64,000 nucleotides of DNA. It comes from Intrasporangiaceae bacterium URHB0013. Lineage in GTDB: Bacteria > Actinomycetota > Actinomycetes > Actinomycetales > Dermatophilaceae. The notes beneath the pieces were generated by a model. It had not been told where the DNA came from. It made no database searches and saw nothing but the letters and a program-made list of their open reading frames with translations. Location of the stretch: NCBI GenBank assembly GCA_000620545.1, contig JIBA01000017.1, positions 1 to 64,000 on the forward strand. The letters run 5' to 3'. This document shows, in pieces, positions 1 to 13,635 of the stretch (positions within the stretch are counted from its first letter, which is position 1; every line of letters begins with the position of its first letter). The position numbers and the translations under genes were made by a program.

Positions 1-126
1 TACTCACGTGTTACTCACCCGTTCGCCACTGATCAGACCAAGCAAGCTTGATCGTCACCGTTCGACTTGCATGTGTTAAGCACGCCGCCAGCGTTCGTCC
101 TGAGCCAGGATCAAACTCTCCGTTGA
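1..126 (-). rRNA. 16S rRNA, 5' end only (gene continues past the left edge)
   Basis: The complement carries the universal 16S start motif AGAGTTTGATCCTGGCTCAG at 119 down to 100, followed by the conserved ACGAACGCTGGCGGCGTG and the V1 helix. Counting that motif as E. coli position 8 puts the mature 5' end near 126. Only about 126 bases are in the window. The sequence after V1 (TCTGATCAGTGGCGAACGGG) is typical of Micrococcales. It is transcribed leftwards from the promoters at 441-469 and 734-763. Confidence 0.97.
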
Positions 127-359
127 TGTTCAAACACCCACACCCACACAACCCCAGAAGGGCCACGCGAAAGCGAGCAAACTTTGAACCCACAAAAGGG
201 CTCGAAAACCTGACTGAAGTCGAACAACCAGCTCAAAAAGAGTTGATCATTCAGTTTCAACCAAAGGATAATTCGCCCAGAACCGAACCGTCACCCCCAC
301 CCACACAGGAGCAGAAGATCAACCGGCCAGGCCCCAGAACGAGGTAATTGGCATCGATT

Positions 360-395
360 TTTGACACGCTGTTGAGTTCTCAAGAATCGGACACA
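360..395 (-). promoter_or_regulatory. Conserved pre-16S leader element
   Basis: On the minus strand this reads TTCTTGAGAACTCAACAGCG, with the perfect inverted repeat TTGAG-TT-CTCAA at 372-383. This block is a well-known conserved part of actinobacterial rRNA leaders, linked to antitermination and pre-16S processing. It lies about 245 bases upstream of the mature 16S end and downstream of the strong promoter at 441-469. Confidence 0.7.
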
Positions 396-440
396 CACCA
401 TCAACCAGCCACACAAGCCAGCCTCCGGGGCAACCCTTCA

Positions 441-469
441 AACTTACCCGCCCCAGCCAGACGAGTCAA
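441..469 (-). promoter_or_regulatory. Candidate rrn promoter, proximal
   Basis: On the minus strand a -35 TTGACT (469-464) is separated by exactly 17 bases from a -10 TAAGTT (446-441). Both match the housekeeping sigma consensus of actinobacteria (TTGAC, TANNNT). Transcription would start near 434 and run about 300 bases to mature 16S. This is the best-scoring promoter I can see by eye in the region. Confidence 0.7.
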
Positions 470-733
470 ACCCGCCGCCCAACCAGACGACCCAGGCCCA
501 ACCCACCCAACACACAGGCAGCCACACACCCAAAGCCACCCCGAACAACCAGGGCGCTTCGGACCGGATCCGCAGCGCCTCGATCACTCGACAGCCGCTC
601 CGGACCCGTCCAAGCCTACCCGATGGAACCGAGTGCTTCGGACCTTCCGTCAGCCCCGGGACCGGCCTACTTCGCATCGCGATCGCTCGCTGTGCGGTGG
701 TGTCCGTTCCTCCCTGTCGGGCTGACGAAGAGA

Positions 734-763
734 ACAGTAACCCGCCCGTCAGACGAAACACAA
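734..763 (-). promoter_or_regulatory. Candidate rrn promoter, distal
   Basis: On the minus strand TTGTGT (763-758) and TACTGT (739-734) are separated by 18 bases. The match is weaker than the proximal promoter, but tandem promoters are usual for rrn operons. The predicted start is near 727. Confidence 0.45.
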
Positions 764-848
764 ATCCGGACGCCTGCACGCCGGTCACAACGTGTCGAGG
801 GGACCAATACCTCTGTCACGCAAGACGATCCGCCCCTTAGAGTCACCT

Positions 849-875
849 CTGAGGACCGCTTCTAGGGTCTCTCAG
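849..875 (-). terminator. Candidate terminator after tyrS
   Basis: A stem CTGAG-GACC paired with GGTC-CTCAG (one bulged base, loop of 8) begins 7 bases after the tyrS stop. There is no U-run, as is common for actinobacterial terminators. It would separate tyrS transcription from the rrn operon downstream on the same strand. Confidence 0.5.
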
Positions 876-881
876 GCACTT

Positions 882-2141
882 TCAGGCGCGTCGTGCCGCT
901 GCCAGGTTGCGCCGGCCACGCTTGATGACGGCGACCGCACCGTGCAGGAAGTCGTCCTCCCCCAGCACGCGCTCCGGGTCGGTCAGCCTGACGTTGTTCA
1001 GGGAGGCCCCTCCGTCCCCGATCGCGCGCCTGGCGCTGTTGCGGGAGTCGACGAGCCCGACCGCCACGAGGGCGTCGACGACAGACGTCCCGACGGGTAC
1101 CTCGGCCCCCGGGAGCTCGGAGGTTGCGTCACCGAGCGTCCGCGCGTCGAGGCCACCCAGATCGCCCTTGCCGAAGAGCGCCTCGGACGCCGCCTGCACC
1201 GCCCGCGTCGCGTCGGCACCGTGGACGAGTGTCGTCACCTCGGAGGCGAGTGTCTTCTGCGCGGTCCGGCGGAAGGGCTCCTCGGCGACCTGCTTCTCGA
1301 GGTCGGCGATCTCGTCGGGCCCGAGGTCGGTGAAGACCTTGAGCAGCTTGACCACCGACGCGTCCTCCACGTTGATCCAGTACTGGTAGAACGCGTAGGG
1401 GCTCGTCATGTCGGCACCCAGCCAGACGGCGTTCCCCTCGGACTTGCCGAACTTCGTTCCGGCTGCGTCCGTGAGCAGCGGCGTCGTGAAGCAGTGCACC
1501 GACGCCCCTTCGACCCGGTGCACGAGGTCCACCCCGGCCGTGAGGTTGCCCCACTGGTCGGCGCCCCCCGTCTGCAGCGTGCAGCCGTGAGCCCGGTAGA
1601 GCTCGAGGAAGTCGAGCGCCTGGAGGATCTGGTAGCTGAACTCGGTGTACGAGATTCCCTGCTCGCTCTCGAGCCTGGCGGCGACCGCCTCCTTCCGGAC
1701 CATCTGGTTGACGCGAAAGTGCTTGCCGATGTCGCGCAGGAAGTCGAGGGCGCTGATGGGCGCCGTCCAGTCGAGGTTGTTGACGAGGAGGGCGGCGTTG
1801 TCCCCCTCGAAGTCGAGGAACGGACGCACCTGCTCCTGGATGCGCGAGACCCAGTCGGCCGTCTGCTCCTTCGTCTTGAGCAGTCGCTCCGAGGTGGGGC
1901 GAGGGTCGCCGATGAGCCCGGTCGACCCACCCACGAGGCAGATGACGCGGTGCCCGGCCCGCTGGAAGTGCCGCAGCACGACGAGCTGCACGAGGTTGCC
2001 GAAGTGCAGCGAGGGTGCCGTCGGGTCGAAGCCGCAGTACAACGTCACGGGTCCCTCGGCAAGTGCCTCGCGCAGCGCCGCCTCGTCGGTGGACTGCGCC
2101 ACCAGGCCTCGCCACTTCAGCTCGTCGAAGATGTCCGTCAC
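882..2141 (-). CDS. tyrS: Tyrosyl-tRNA synthetase
   Basis: This class Ic synthetase charges tRNA-Tyr. The predicted 419 residues match the usual bacterial TyrRS length. The HIGH-type motif is HFGN at about residues 46-49, the tyrosine-pocket loop GGADQWGN is at about 192-199, and the KMSKS-type motif is KFGKS at 230-234. An S4 RNA-binding domain closes the C terminus. I chose the GTG at 2141 because the conserved N terminus TDIFDELKWRGL starts there and GAGAGGA lies upstream; the frame stays open further upstream but that extension looks non-coding. The 274-base gap to mpg contains no T-box antiterminator motif that I can recognise. Confidence 0.97.
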   Translation of the reverse strand: MTDIFDELKWRGLVAQSTDEAALREALAEGPVTLYCGFDPTAPSLHFGNLVQLVVLRHFQRAGHRVICLVGGSTGLIGDPRPTSERLLKTKEQTADWVSRIQEQVRPFLDFEGDNAALLVNNLDWTAPISALDFLRDIGKHFRVNQMVRKEAVAARLESEQGISYTEFSYQILQALDFLELYRAHGCTLQTGGADQWGNLTAGVDLVHRVEGASVHCFTTPLLTDAAGTKFGKSEGNAVWLGADMTSPYAFYQYWINVEDASVVKLLKVFTDLGPDEIADLEKQVAEEPFRRTAQKTLASEVTTLVHGADATRAVQAASEALFGKGDLGGLDARTLGDATSELPGAEVPVGTSVVDALVAVGLVDSRNSARRAIGDGGASLNNVRLTDPERVLGEDDFLHGAVAVIKRGRRNLAAARRA

Positions 2142-2415
2142 GGGTATCGGTGTCCTCTCGGTCCGGCGGGCTGCCTGCCCATCCGCACACAGCCTGCCGT
2201 ATGCCACCGCGCGCGGGCCACCGAGTACCGCCCGGTCCCGGATGCCGGGCGTCAGGGACACTTGGTCGCTCGCCCGCCTACCTGCGGGCGCATCGCGCCT
2301 GACCCGCACGGGAGGCGGAACCGGTCGGTCGAGGCCGGCGGCGGCAGACGCCTCGGTCCATCTGACCCACGCTGACGTCAGGAGTGGCCGCGCGGAGAAC
2401 GACCGCGCAAGGGCT

Positions 2416-3063
2416 TCAGGCGCGGCGGCGCCGCACGACGCCCGGACGGTAGGCCGACACGCTCGGGTCACCGTCGACCCAGAAGCGCCACGGGTAGGCG
2501 GTCCCGTCGCCACCGGGGCCACTCACGCCGACGCGGGGGCCGATGCGCAGCTGCCGGGGCTCGACCGGCTCGCCCTCGGTCACGACGAGGTCGATGGGCT
2601 CCCCGAGGAGCGGGCGGCAGAAGTCGCGGCCCGTGTGCTCCTTTGTCATGGCCAGCGCCTGGCCGAGCCGACCCGGCCCCCGGGCCCAGTCGCGCTCACG
2701 CACGAGACCTCGTCGCTGCCGGACGAGCTCGGTCCCGGCGACCACCTCGCCCGCCCTCAGGAGGACGGCCGACGCAGAGCCCTCCTGACCCACGACGAGG
2801 TTGACGCACCAGTGGTGGCCGTACGTGAAGTACACGTAGGTGAAGCCGGCCGGGCCGAACATCGGCCGGGTGCGTGGCGTGACGCCCCGATAGGCGTGCG
2901 AACCGGGATCCAGCTCACCGGCGTACGCCTCGACCTCGGTCAGGCGCAGCACGACCCCGCCGAAGGACAGGTACCGGCCGAGCAGGTCCGGGGCGACCTC
3001 GACGGACGGTCGTGCGAAGAACTCACGCGGCAGTCGGGCGTCCACGGTGGTCACCGACGACAC
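2416..3063 (-). CDS. mpg: DNA-3-methyladenine glycosylase (AAG/MPG family)
   Basis: This monofunctional base-excision glycosylase removes alkylated purines from DNA. The family core LTEVEAYAG (about residues 41-49), carrying the catalytic Glu region, is followed by a His/Arg-rich loop and YGHHWCVN (81-88). The length of about 215 residues is normal. The start is uncertain: GTG at 3063 gives a 13-base gap after argH, GTG at 3054 or 3045 is also possible, and none has a strong Shine-Dalgarno. It probably shares a transcript with argH upstream and may be read into tyrS. Confidence 0.9.
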   Translation of the reverse strand: MSSVTTVDARLPREFFARPSVEVAPDLLGRYLSFGGVVLRLTEVEAYAGELDPGSHAYRGVTPRTRPMFGPAGFTYVYFTYGHHWCVNLVVGQEGSASAVLLRAGEVVAGTELVRQRRGLVRERDWARGPGRLGQALAMTKEHTGRDFCRPLLGEPIDLVVTEGEPVEPRQLRIGPRVGVSGPGGDGTAYPWRFWVDGDPSVSAYRPGVVRRRRA

Positions 3064-3076
3064 CGTAACCGCAAGC

Positions 3077-5137
<2,061 letters not shown>

Positions 5138-5141
<4 letters not shown>

Positions 5142-6331
5142 GGGACCATCTGCTCTGCGGAACGGGCGACCTCGAGGATCGCCGGCAGCGCATCGAGGAA
5201 ACCGTGCAGCTCCTCCTCGGTGATGACGAGCGGCGGTGCGAGACGCAGCGCCGTCGGGGTCACGGCGTTGACGATGAACCCAGCGTCGCGGGCGGCCACC
5301 ATGACGGCCGCCGACGGTATGCCGTCCAGTTCGACCGCGCGCAGCAGCCCGCGCCCACGGGTGCCGGCCACTCCCTCGATCTCGACGTCGTCGAGCAGCG
5401 CAGCGACGCGGCCCACGTGCTCGAGCAGGTGGTCACGTTCGATGGTGTCGAGCACCGCCAGCCCGGCCGCACACGCGAGCGGGTTGCCCCCGAAGGTCGT
5501 CCCGTGCTGACCGGCCGTGAGCATCGCCGTCACGTCGGAGCCGTACGTGACGAGGGCGCCGATCGGCACGCCGCCGCCCAGTCCCTTGGCGAGGGTCATG
5601 GCGTCCGGCACGATGCCCGAGGCCTGGTGCGCGAACCAGTCACCGGTGCGGCCGACGCCCGTCTGGATCTCGTCGACGACGAGGAGGGCGCCGTGCGCGG
5701 AGGTCAGGGCGCGGGCGAGCCGCAGGTAGTCGCCAGACAGCTCCCGGACGCCGGCCTCGCCCTGCACCGGCTCGACGAAGAGCGCGGCGGTCGTATCGTC
5801 GACGGCGTCCACCAGGGCCTCGGCGTCGTCGGGTGCGACGAAGACGACCTCGGGTATCAGCGGCTCGAACGGCTCGCGGTAGGCGGCCTTGTGGGTCAGA
5901 GCGAGCGCCCCGGTGGACCGTCCGTGGAAGGAGCCCTCCAGCGCCACGATGCGGGTGCGCCCGGTGCGCCGCGAGAGCTTGATCGCAGCCTCGGTCGCCT
6001 CCGTGCCGGAGTTGGCGAAGAAGACGCCGGACCCCTCGGGTGCGCCCGCCACGGCGAGGATGCGCTCGGCGAGGGCGATGGCCGGCTCGGACGTGAAGAA
6101 GTTCGAGACGTGGATGGCCGACTCGGCCTGCTTCGTCACGGCCTGCACGAGCGCCGGGTGCCCGTGGCCGAGGGCGTTCACGGCGATGCCCGAGAGCAGG
6201 TCGAGGTAGCGCTTGCCGTCGACGTCGGTGACCCAGCACCCGTGCCCGGACGCGAGGACGAGCTGCGGCGTGCCGAAGACCTGGACCATAGAGCCGGCGT
6301 ATCGGCCGAGCAGGTCGCTTCCCGTGGTCAT
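5138..6331 (-). CDS. argD: Acetylornithine aminotransferase
   Basis: This PLP-dependent class III aminotransferase makes N-acetylornithine from N-acetylglutamate semialdehyde. The 397 residues include the cofactor-phosphate loop [12 protein letters not shown] (about 108-119), the PLP Asp in VVDEIQTG (220) and the Schiff-base lysine in LAKGLGGG (K249). The ATG at 6331 overlaps the argB stop by four bases (ATGA) and has GGAGG eight bases upstream. It contains GACGGCATAC, an instance of the dispersed octamer that forces a rare ATA codon. Confidence 0.97.
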
Positions 6332-7322
6332 GTGGCCTCCTCGGTCCCGCCGGGTGCAGCCGGCTTCGAGCCCGTGATGTCGGGCAGCACCATGGTGCCG
6401 ATCCCTTCGTCGGTGAAGATCTCGAGCAGGATCGAGTGCGGCTTGCGGCCGTCGACGACATGGGTCTGGGGCACACCGCCCTCGACGGCACGGATGCACG
6501 CCTCGAGCTTGGGGACCATGCCCTGGTCGACGCGCGCCAGCATCTCGCGGGCCGCACCGACGGTGATCGTCGAGAGCAGCGATCCCCGGTCGGGCCAGTC
6601 GGCGTAGATGCCCTCGACGTCGGTGAGGACGACGAGCTTCTCGGCGCCGAGTGCCACGGCGATCGCGGCCGCGGCCGTGTCGGCGTTGACGTTGAGCACC
6701 TGGCCGTCCACATCGAGGTCGGGCGCGACCGTGGAGACGACGGGCACGCGACCCGCGTCGAGGATGTCGAGAATGGCCGAGGGGTTGACGCTCTCGACGT
6801 CGCCGACGAGGCCCAGGTCGATCTCCTCGCCGTCGACGACGGTGCCGCGACGGCGGGCGCCGAGCAGGGCTGCGTCCTCGCCCGACAGGCCTACCGCGAT
6901 CGGGCCGTGCTGGTTGAGCAGGCCGACGAGCTCACGTCCGACCTGGCCGGTCAGGACCATGCGGACGACGTCCATGACCTCGGGAGTCGTGACGCGCAGC
7001 CCACCCTTGAACTCGCTCTCGAGCCCGACCCGCTCGAGCATCGCCTTGATCTGCGGACCACCCCCGTGGACGACGACGGGGCGCAGGCCGGCGTACCGGA
7101 GGAACGCGATGTCCTCGGCGAAGGCTGCCTTGAGCTCGTCGTCGACCATGGCGTTGCCGCCGTACTTGACGACGACGAGGGCGCCACGGAAGCGCTCGAG
7201 CCACGGCAGCGCCTCGACGAGGGTCGCGGCCTTGCCGGCGGCCACCCGGATCGCGGCGGCGTCGATGAGGCCACGCAGGTCACCAGGCCTCTCCGTCCGG
7301 GGGGTGGGGCTCGTCATTCTGC

Positions 7323-7326
<4 letters not shown>
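6328..7326 (-). CDS. argB: Acetylglutamate kinase
   Basis: The protein phosphorylates N-acetylglutamate and is the usual feedback-controlled step of the cyclic pathway. The 332-residue amino-acid-kinase fold shows VVKYGGNA (about 52-59) and VVHGGGPQI (85-93). The first ATG (7326) overlaps the argJ stop as ATGA; an ATG three codons inside is also possible. The N-terminal extension of about 45 residues before the kinase core includes the helix found in arginine-sensitive hexameric enzymes, so feedback inhibition is plausible (inference). Confidence 0.97.
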
Positions 7327-9799
<2,473 letters not shown>

Positions 9800-9809
9800 T
9801 TCAGGGGTG

Positions 9810-12368
9810 TCAGCGCTGAACGGCCCCCGTCGCCGACGCCGCCGCCGCGACCGCCGCGTCGCGGAAGCGGTTGACCTCGTCGGTCGTCAGCGTGCGGTCG
9901 GGCGCGCGGAAGGTGAGGCGGTAGGCCAGCGACCGGTGCCCCGCCTCGATGCGCTCCCCCTCGTACACGTCGAAGAGGACGACCGTCTCGAGCCACTCCC
10001 CGGCACCGGAGCGCAGGGCGGCTTCGACGTCGGCCGCCGCGACGTCGGAGCCGACGAGCAGCGCGATGTCGGTCAGCGCCGGCGGGAACGTCGAGAACGG
10101 ACGGGCCTGGACGGGCTCGGCGCTCGCTGCGACGAGGACGTCGACGTCGAACTCGGCGGCCACGGTGCGAGCCGGCAGGTCGAGGGCCGCGACCACCTTC
10201 GGGTGCAGCTCGCCCGCGTGACCCACGAGGGTGCCGTCGACCAAGGTGATGCGTGCACAGCGGCCGGGGTGCCAGGGGGCGTGGGCGGGGTCGTTGGCCA
10301 CGGCGACCGGCACCGCGAGCGCGGCGGCCACGGTCTCCACCGCGGCGACCATGTCGCTCCAGTCGGCGGGGCGGCCCGGGCCCCACCATCCAGCCTGTTC
10401 CGCCTGACCCGTCGCGAGGATGCCCGCACGGCGCGGCTGGGCGGGCACGGCGGCATACAGCCGCTCGAGGGTCTCGGCGTCAGGACGTGCCGCGACGCCG
10501 GGGACCGGTGCGGTGCCGACCGGACCGCCCGGCCGGAAGACGAGGCCGAGCTCGTAGATCGCGACGTCCTTGCGACCACGGGCGACGTTGCGTCGGAGCG
10601 TGTCGACCAGGGTCGCGAGGATCGAGGTACGCAGCAGCGGCCGCTCCTCCGACAGGGGGTTGGCCAGCCGGACGGCGTTTCGCCGGTCGTCGTCGGCGGG
10701 CAGCATCAGGTGGTCGGCGAGGTCCTCGGACACGAACGGGTAGCTGAGGACCTCCGTGAGGCCGGCACCGGCCAACGCGTCGGCGACGACCCGCCGAGCC
10801 TTCCGGGCATGGGTCAGCCCACGCCCGTCGCTCGGCGTCGGCGTGATCGACGGGATGTTGTTGTAGCCGTCGATCCGGGCGACCTCCTCCGCGTAGTCCG
10901 GCGCGTCGACGAGGTCGGGGCGCCAGGACGGTGGGGTGACGAGCACGTGCGTGTCGTCGGCGCCGTCGCGGGACTCCTCGACCACGCAGCCGAGGTCGCG
11001 CAGGATGCGGACGACCCGCTCGCGCGGGTAGTCGACGCCCACGATGCGCGCGGGCTCCGTGACGTCGAGGAGGTATGCCGTGCGGTCCGTCGTGCGGTCG
11101 ACGTCGGTGACGCCCGCGTCGACGGTGCCGCCACCGTGCGCGACGAGCAGGTCGACGGCAAGCTGAGCGGCGGCCGCGGTGACCTTCGGGTCGACGCCCC
11201 GCTCGAAGCGCTTGGAGGCCTCCGTGATGAGGCGGTGGCGGCGCGACGAACGTGCGACGGTGGTCGGGTCGAAGTGCGCTGCCTCGATGAGCACGTCGGT
11301 CGTCGTCTCGGACACCTCCGAGGAGGCACCGCCCATGACACCGGCGATCGCGAGCGGCCGCTCCCCGCCGTCCGTGATGAGCAGGTCGTCGGCGTGCAGC
11401 GTGCGCTCGACGTCGTCGAGGGTCGTCAGCGACTCGCCGGCCCGGGCCCGGCGCACCACGATCGAGCCCGACAGCCGCTCGACGTCGAAGGCGTGCAGAG
11501 GCTGGCCGACGGCGAGCATGACGTAGTTCGTCACGTCGACCGCCAGCGAGATCGGACGCATGCCCATCTGCGTCAGGCGCTTGGTCATCCACGCCGGCGA
11601 CGGTCGCGTCGGGTCGATGCCGCGCACGATGCGCGCGACGTAGCGGTCACACCCGTCGTTGCCCTCGATGGGCGAGTCGTCCTTGAGCTCGACGGCGTAG
11701 CCGCCGACACCCGCTGGTGGCGTCACCACGTCGGCCGGGTCGCGGTAGCCCCCCTCGGGGCTGCCCTGGGCGTGCCAGTACTCCCGGGCCAGGCCGCGGA
11801 CCGAGAAGCAGTAGCCACGGTCCGGCGTCACGTTGGTCTCGACGGTCTCCTCGCCGAGGCCGAGCAGCGCGATCGCGTCGTCGCCCGGCTGGAGCGTCGC
11901 CGCCTTCTCCTCCCCGAGCAGGCGGCTGAGCACGATGATGCCCTCGTGGTCCTCACCGAGCCCGATCTCGTCCTCGGCGCAGATCATCCCGTTGGAGACG
12001 TGGCCGTACGTCTTCCGGGCTGAGATCACGAAACCCCCGGGCAGCACGGCGCCGGGCAGCACGCACACGACGAGGTCCCCGACCTCGAAGTTGTGGGCGC
12101 CGCACACGATCTCCTGGTGCTTGCCCTCCGTCAGCATCTGGCCGTTCTGGCCGACGTCGACGGTGCACCAGCGGATCGTCTTGCCGTTCTTCTGCGGCTC
12201 GAGCTCGAACGACAGGACGCGGCCGACGACGAGCGGACCGGTGATGTCGCCACCGTGGAGGTCCTCCTCCTCGAGACCCACGCGGACGAGGCTGGCGGCC
12301 ACGTCGGCTCCGCGGGTCCCCGGCGCGAGGTCGGTGTACTCGGCGAGCCAGCTCAGCGGCAGACGCAT
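9810..12368 (-). CDS. pheT: Phenylalanyl-tRNA synthetase beta subunit
   Basis: This is the large subunit of the (alpha-beta)2 PheRS; it carries the editing site and tRNA-binding domains. The 852 residues include an OB-type tRNA-binding domain near 40-150, B3/B4 editing and B5 regions in the middle, and a C-terminal FDX-ACB anticodon-binding domain. The ATG at 12368 lies one base after the pheS stop (TGACATG), and the conserved MRLPLSWL begins there, so the open frame upstream is not coding. The gene ends inside the argC promoter region, so pheT transcripts may run into the arg operon. Confidence 0.97.
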   Translation of the reverse strand: MRLPLSWLAEYTDLAPGTRGADVAASLVRVGLEEEDLHGGDITGPLVVGRVLSFELEPQKNGKTIRWCTVDVGQNGQMLTEGKHQEIVCGAHNFEVGDLVVCVLPGAVLPGGFVISARKTYGHVSNGMICAEDEIGLGEDHEGIIVLSRLLGEEKAATLQPGDDAIALLGLGEETVETNVTPDRGYCFSVRGLAREYWHAQGSPEGGYRDPADVVTPPAGVGGYAVELKDDSPIEGNDGCDRYVARIVRGIDPTRPSPAWMTKRLTQMGMRPISLAVDVTNYVMLAVGQPLHAFDVERLSGSIVVRRARAGESLTTLDDVERTLHADDLLITDGGERPLAIAGVMGGASSEVSETTTDVLIEAAHFDPTTVARSSRRHRLITEASKRFERGVDPKVTAAAAQLAVDLLVAHGGGTVDAGVTDVDRTTDRTAYLLDVTEPARIVGVDYPRERVVRILRDLGCVVEESRDGADDTHVLVTPPSWRPDLVDAPDYAEEVARIDGYNNIPSITPTPSDGRGLTHARKARRVVADALAGAGLTEVLSYPFVSEDLADHLMLPADDDRRNAVRLANPLSEERPLLRTSILATLVDTLRRNVARGRKDVAIYELGLVFRPGGPVGTAPVPGVAARPDAETLERLYAAVPAQPRRAGILATGQAEQAGWWGPGRPADWSDMVAAVETVAAALAVPVAVANDPAHAPWHPGRCARITLVDGTLVGHAGELHPKVVAALDLPARTVAAEFDVDVLVAASAEPVQARPFSTFPPALTDIALLVGSDVAAADVEAALRSGAGEWLETVVLFDVYEGERIEAGHRSLAYRLTFRAPDRTLTTDEVNRFRDAAVAAAASATGAVQR

Positions 12369-12369
12369 G

Positions 12370-13479
12370 TCAGACCCCCATTCCGAACTGCTGCGAGAAG
12401 CGGACGTCGCCCTCGACGATCTCGTGCATCCCCCGCACCCCGTGGCGCAGCTGGAGCGCCCGTTCGATTCCGAGACCGAACGCGAAACCGGAGTAGACCT
12501 CGGGATCGATGCCGCAGGTGCGCAGCACCTTGCGGTTGACCATGCCGGAGCCTCCCAGCTCGATCCAGCCGGAGCCGCCACACGTGCGGCACGGCTCGGC
12601 GGTGCCCCAGGTCTCCTCGCCGTGGCAGGCGAAGCAGAGGAAGTCGGTCTCCATGCTCGGCTCGGTGAACGGGAAGTAGTTGGCGCGGACGCGGGTCCGC
12701 GTCTCCTCGCCGAACATGATGCGCACGAACGCGTCGAGCGCGCCGCGCAGGTGGGCCATCGTGAGGCCCTTGTCGATCGCGAGGCACTCGATCTGGTGGA
12801 AGACCGGCGTGTGCGTCGCGTCGAGGTCGTCGGTACGGAAGACCTTGCCGGGAGCCACGACGTAGATCGGCGGTTCCTGCTCGAGCATCGTCCGGATCTG
12901 GACCGGGGACGTCTGCGTGCGCAGCACGAGGCCCGAGTCGACCGGGTCGAGGAAGAAGGTGTCCTGCATCTGCCGGGCGGGGTGGTCGGGCCCGAGGTTG
13001 AGGGCGTCGAAGTTGAGCCACTCGCTCTCCAGCTCGGGGCCCTCGGCGACCTCCCAGCCCATGCCGACGAAGGCGTCGACGAGGCGCTGGGCGACGAGCT
13101 CGATCGGGTGGCGGGACCCGGGCTCGCGACGGAGCGCCGGGACGGTGACGTCGACGCGCTCGTCGACGAGGATGCGCGCGTCCCGCTCGGCCTCGAGCTC
13201 GGTCTGGCGGGCCGTCACGGCCTGACCGACCCGCCCGCGAGCGTGACCGACGCGCTTGCCGGCCTCGGCCTTGGCGCTCGGCGGCAGGGCACCGATCTCG
13301 CGGTTGGCGAGGGCCAGCGGGCTCTTCTCCCCCTGGTGTGCGATGCGCACTGCCTTGAGCTCGTCGAGGGAGGCGGCGGCGGCGATGGCGGAGAGGGCGT
13401 CCTGCACCGCTCCGTCGATGTTCGCCGGGTCGAGCGCGGAGACCTCGACCGGGTCGTAGTTCGTGTTGGGTCCGGACAT
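12370..13479 (-). CDS. pheS: Phenylalanyl-tRNA synthetase alpha subunit
   Basis: This is the catalytic class II subunit; with PheT it charges tRNA-Phe. The 369 residues include an N-terminal coiled coil (about 30-105) and the class II motifs, with GLGIERALQLRHGV near the end as motif 3. I chose the ATG at 13479 because MSGPNTNYDPVEV resembles the usual actinobacterial start; a GTG at 13512 is in frame but has a poor ribosome site. Cys282, Cys285, Cys297 and Cys300 form a CxxC-x11-CxxC pattern that may bind zinc (inference). Confidence 0.96.
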   Translation of the reverse strand: MSGPNTNYDPVEVSALDPANIDGAVQDALSAIAAAASLDELKAVRIAHQGEKSPLALANREIGALPPSAKAEAGKRVGHARGRVGQAVTARQTELEAERDARILVDERVDVTVPALRREPGSRHPIELVAQRLVDAFVGMGWEVAEGPELESEWLNFDALNLGPDHPARQMQDTFFLDPVDSGLVLRTQTSPVQIRTMLEQEPPIYVVAPGKVFRTDDLDATHTPVFHQIECLAIDKGLTMAHLRGALDAFVRIMFGEETRTRVRANYFPFTEPSMETDFLCFACHGEETWGTAEPCRTCGGSGWIELGGSGMVNRKVLRTCGIDPEVYSGFAFGLGIERALQLRHGVRGMHEIVEGDVRFSQQFGMGV

Positions 13480-13584
13480 CGGCGTGCGTTCGCTGCTCTC
13501 GCTCGGGTTCACGGGTGGGTCCGGCGCGAGCCGCGGCCCGCGCCGACGACCCGCCCACGGCAGGCAGGCGGGTTCGTGGAGAAC

Positions 13585-13590
13585 AGTCTA
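13585..13590 (-). promoter_or_regulatory. Candidate -10 element of pheST
   Basis: TAGACT on the minus strand fits TANNNT and lies about 105 bases upstream of the pheS ATG. No clear -35 accompanies it. The predicted leader contains a hairpin, CCCGCC/GGCGGG, but no obvious run of Phe codons, so attenuation is not shown. Confidence 0.3.
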
Positions 13591-13635
13591 GGGGCGGCGT
13601 CGAACCGGTTGCCGGGCCGCCCGCCGCGCCGAGGG

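Larger units (their letters stand above)
127..848 (-). other. rRNA operon leader and promoter region, no protein gene
   Basis: About 720 bases lie between 16S and tyrS. Open frames here are short, lack recognisable products and overlap rRNA leader signals, so I call no gene. The stretch holds two candidate promoters, the conserved actinobacterial leader element near 360-400, and A- and C-rich leader DNA (G- and T-rich in the transcript) that would pair with sequence downstream of 16S during RNase III processing. It is clearly lower in GC than the flanking coding DNA, as expected for an rrn leader. Confidence 0.75.

Noticed and set aside
48-788. Several short open frames in the rRNA leader
   Set aside because: They overlap 16S, the rrn promoters and the conserved leader element, and encode Pro/Arg/His-rich sequences without homology that I know.
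1-880. tRNA genes near the rRNA operon
   Set aside because: No TpsiC-arm motif (GGTTCGAATCC-like) or cloverleaf found on either strand here or elsewhere in the window.
2142-2415. T-box riboswitch in front of tyrS
   Set aside because: The gap has the right length, but I find no AGGGTGGNACCGCG-type antiterminator and no convincing specifier hairpin.
12353-13558. Arg-rich frame overlapping pheS on the same strand
   Set aside because: Out of frame with the conserved PheS sequence; typical shadow frame.
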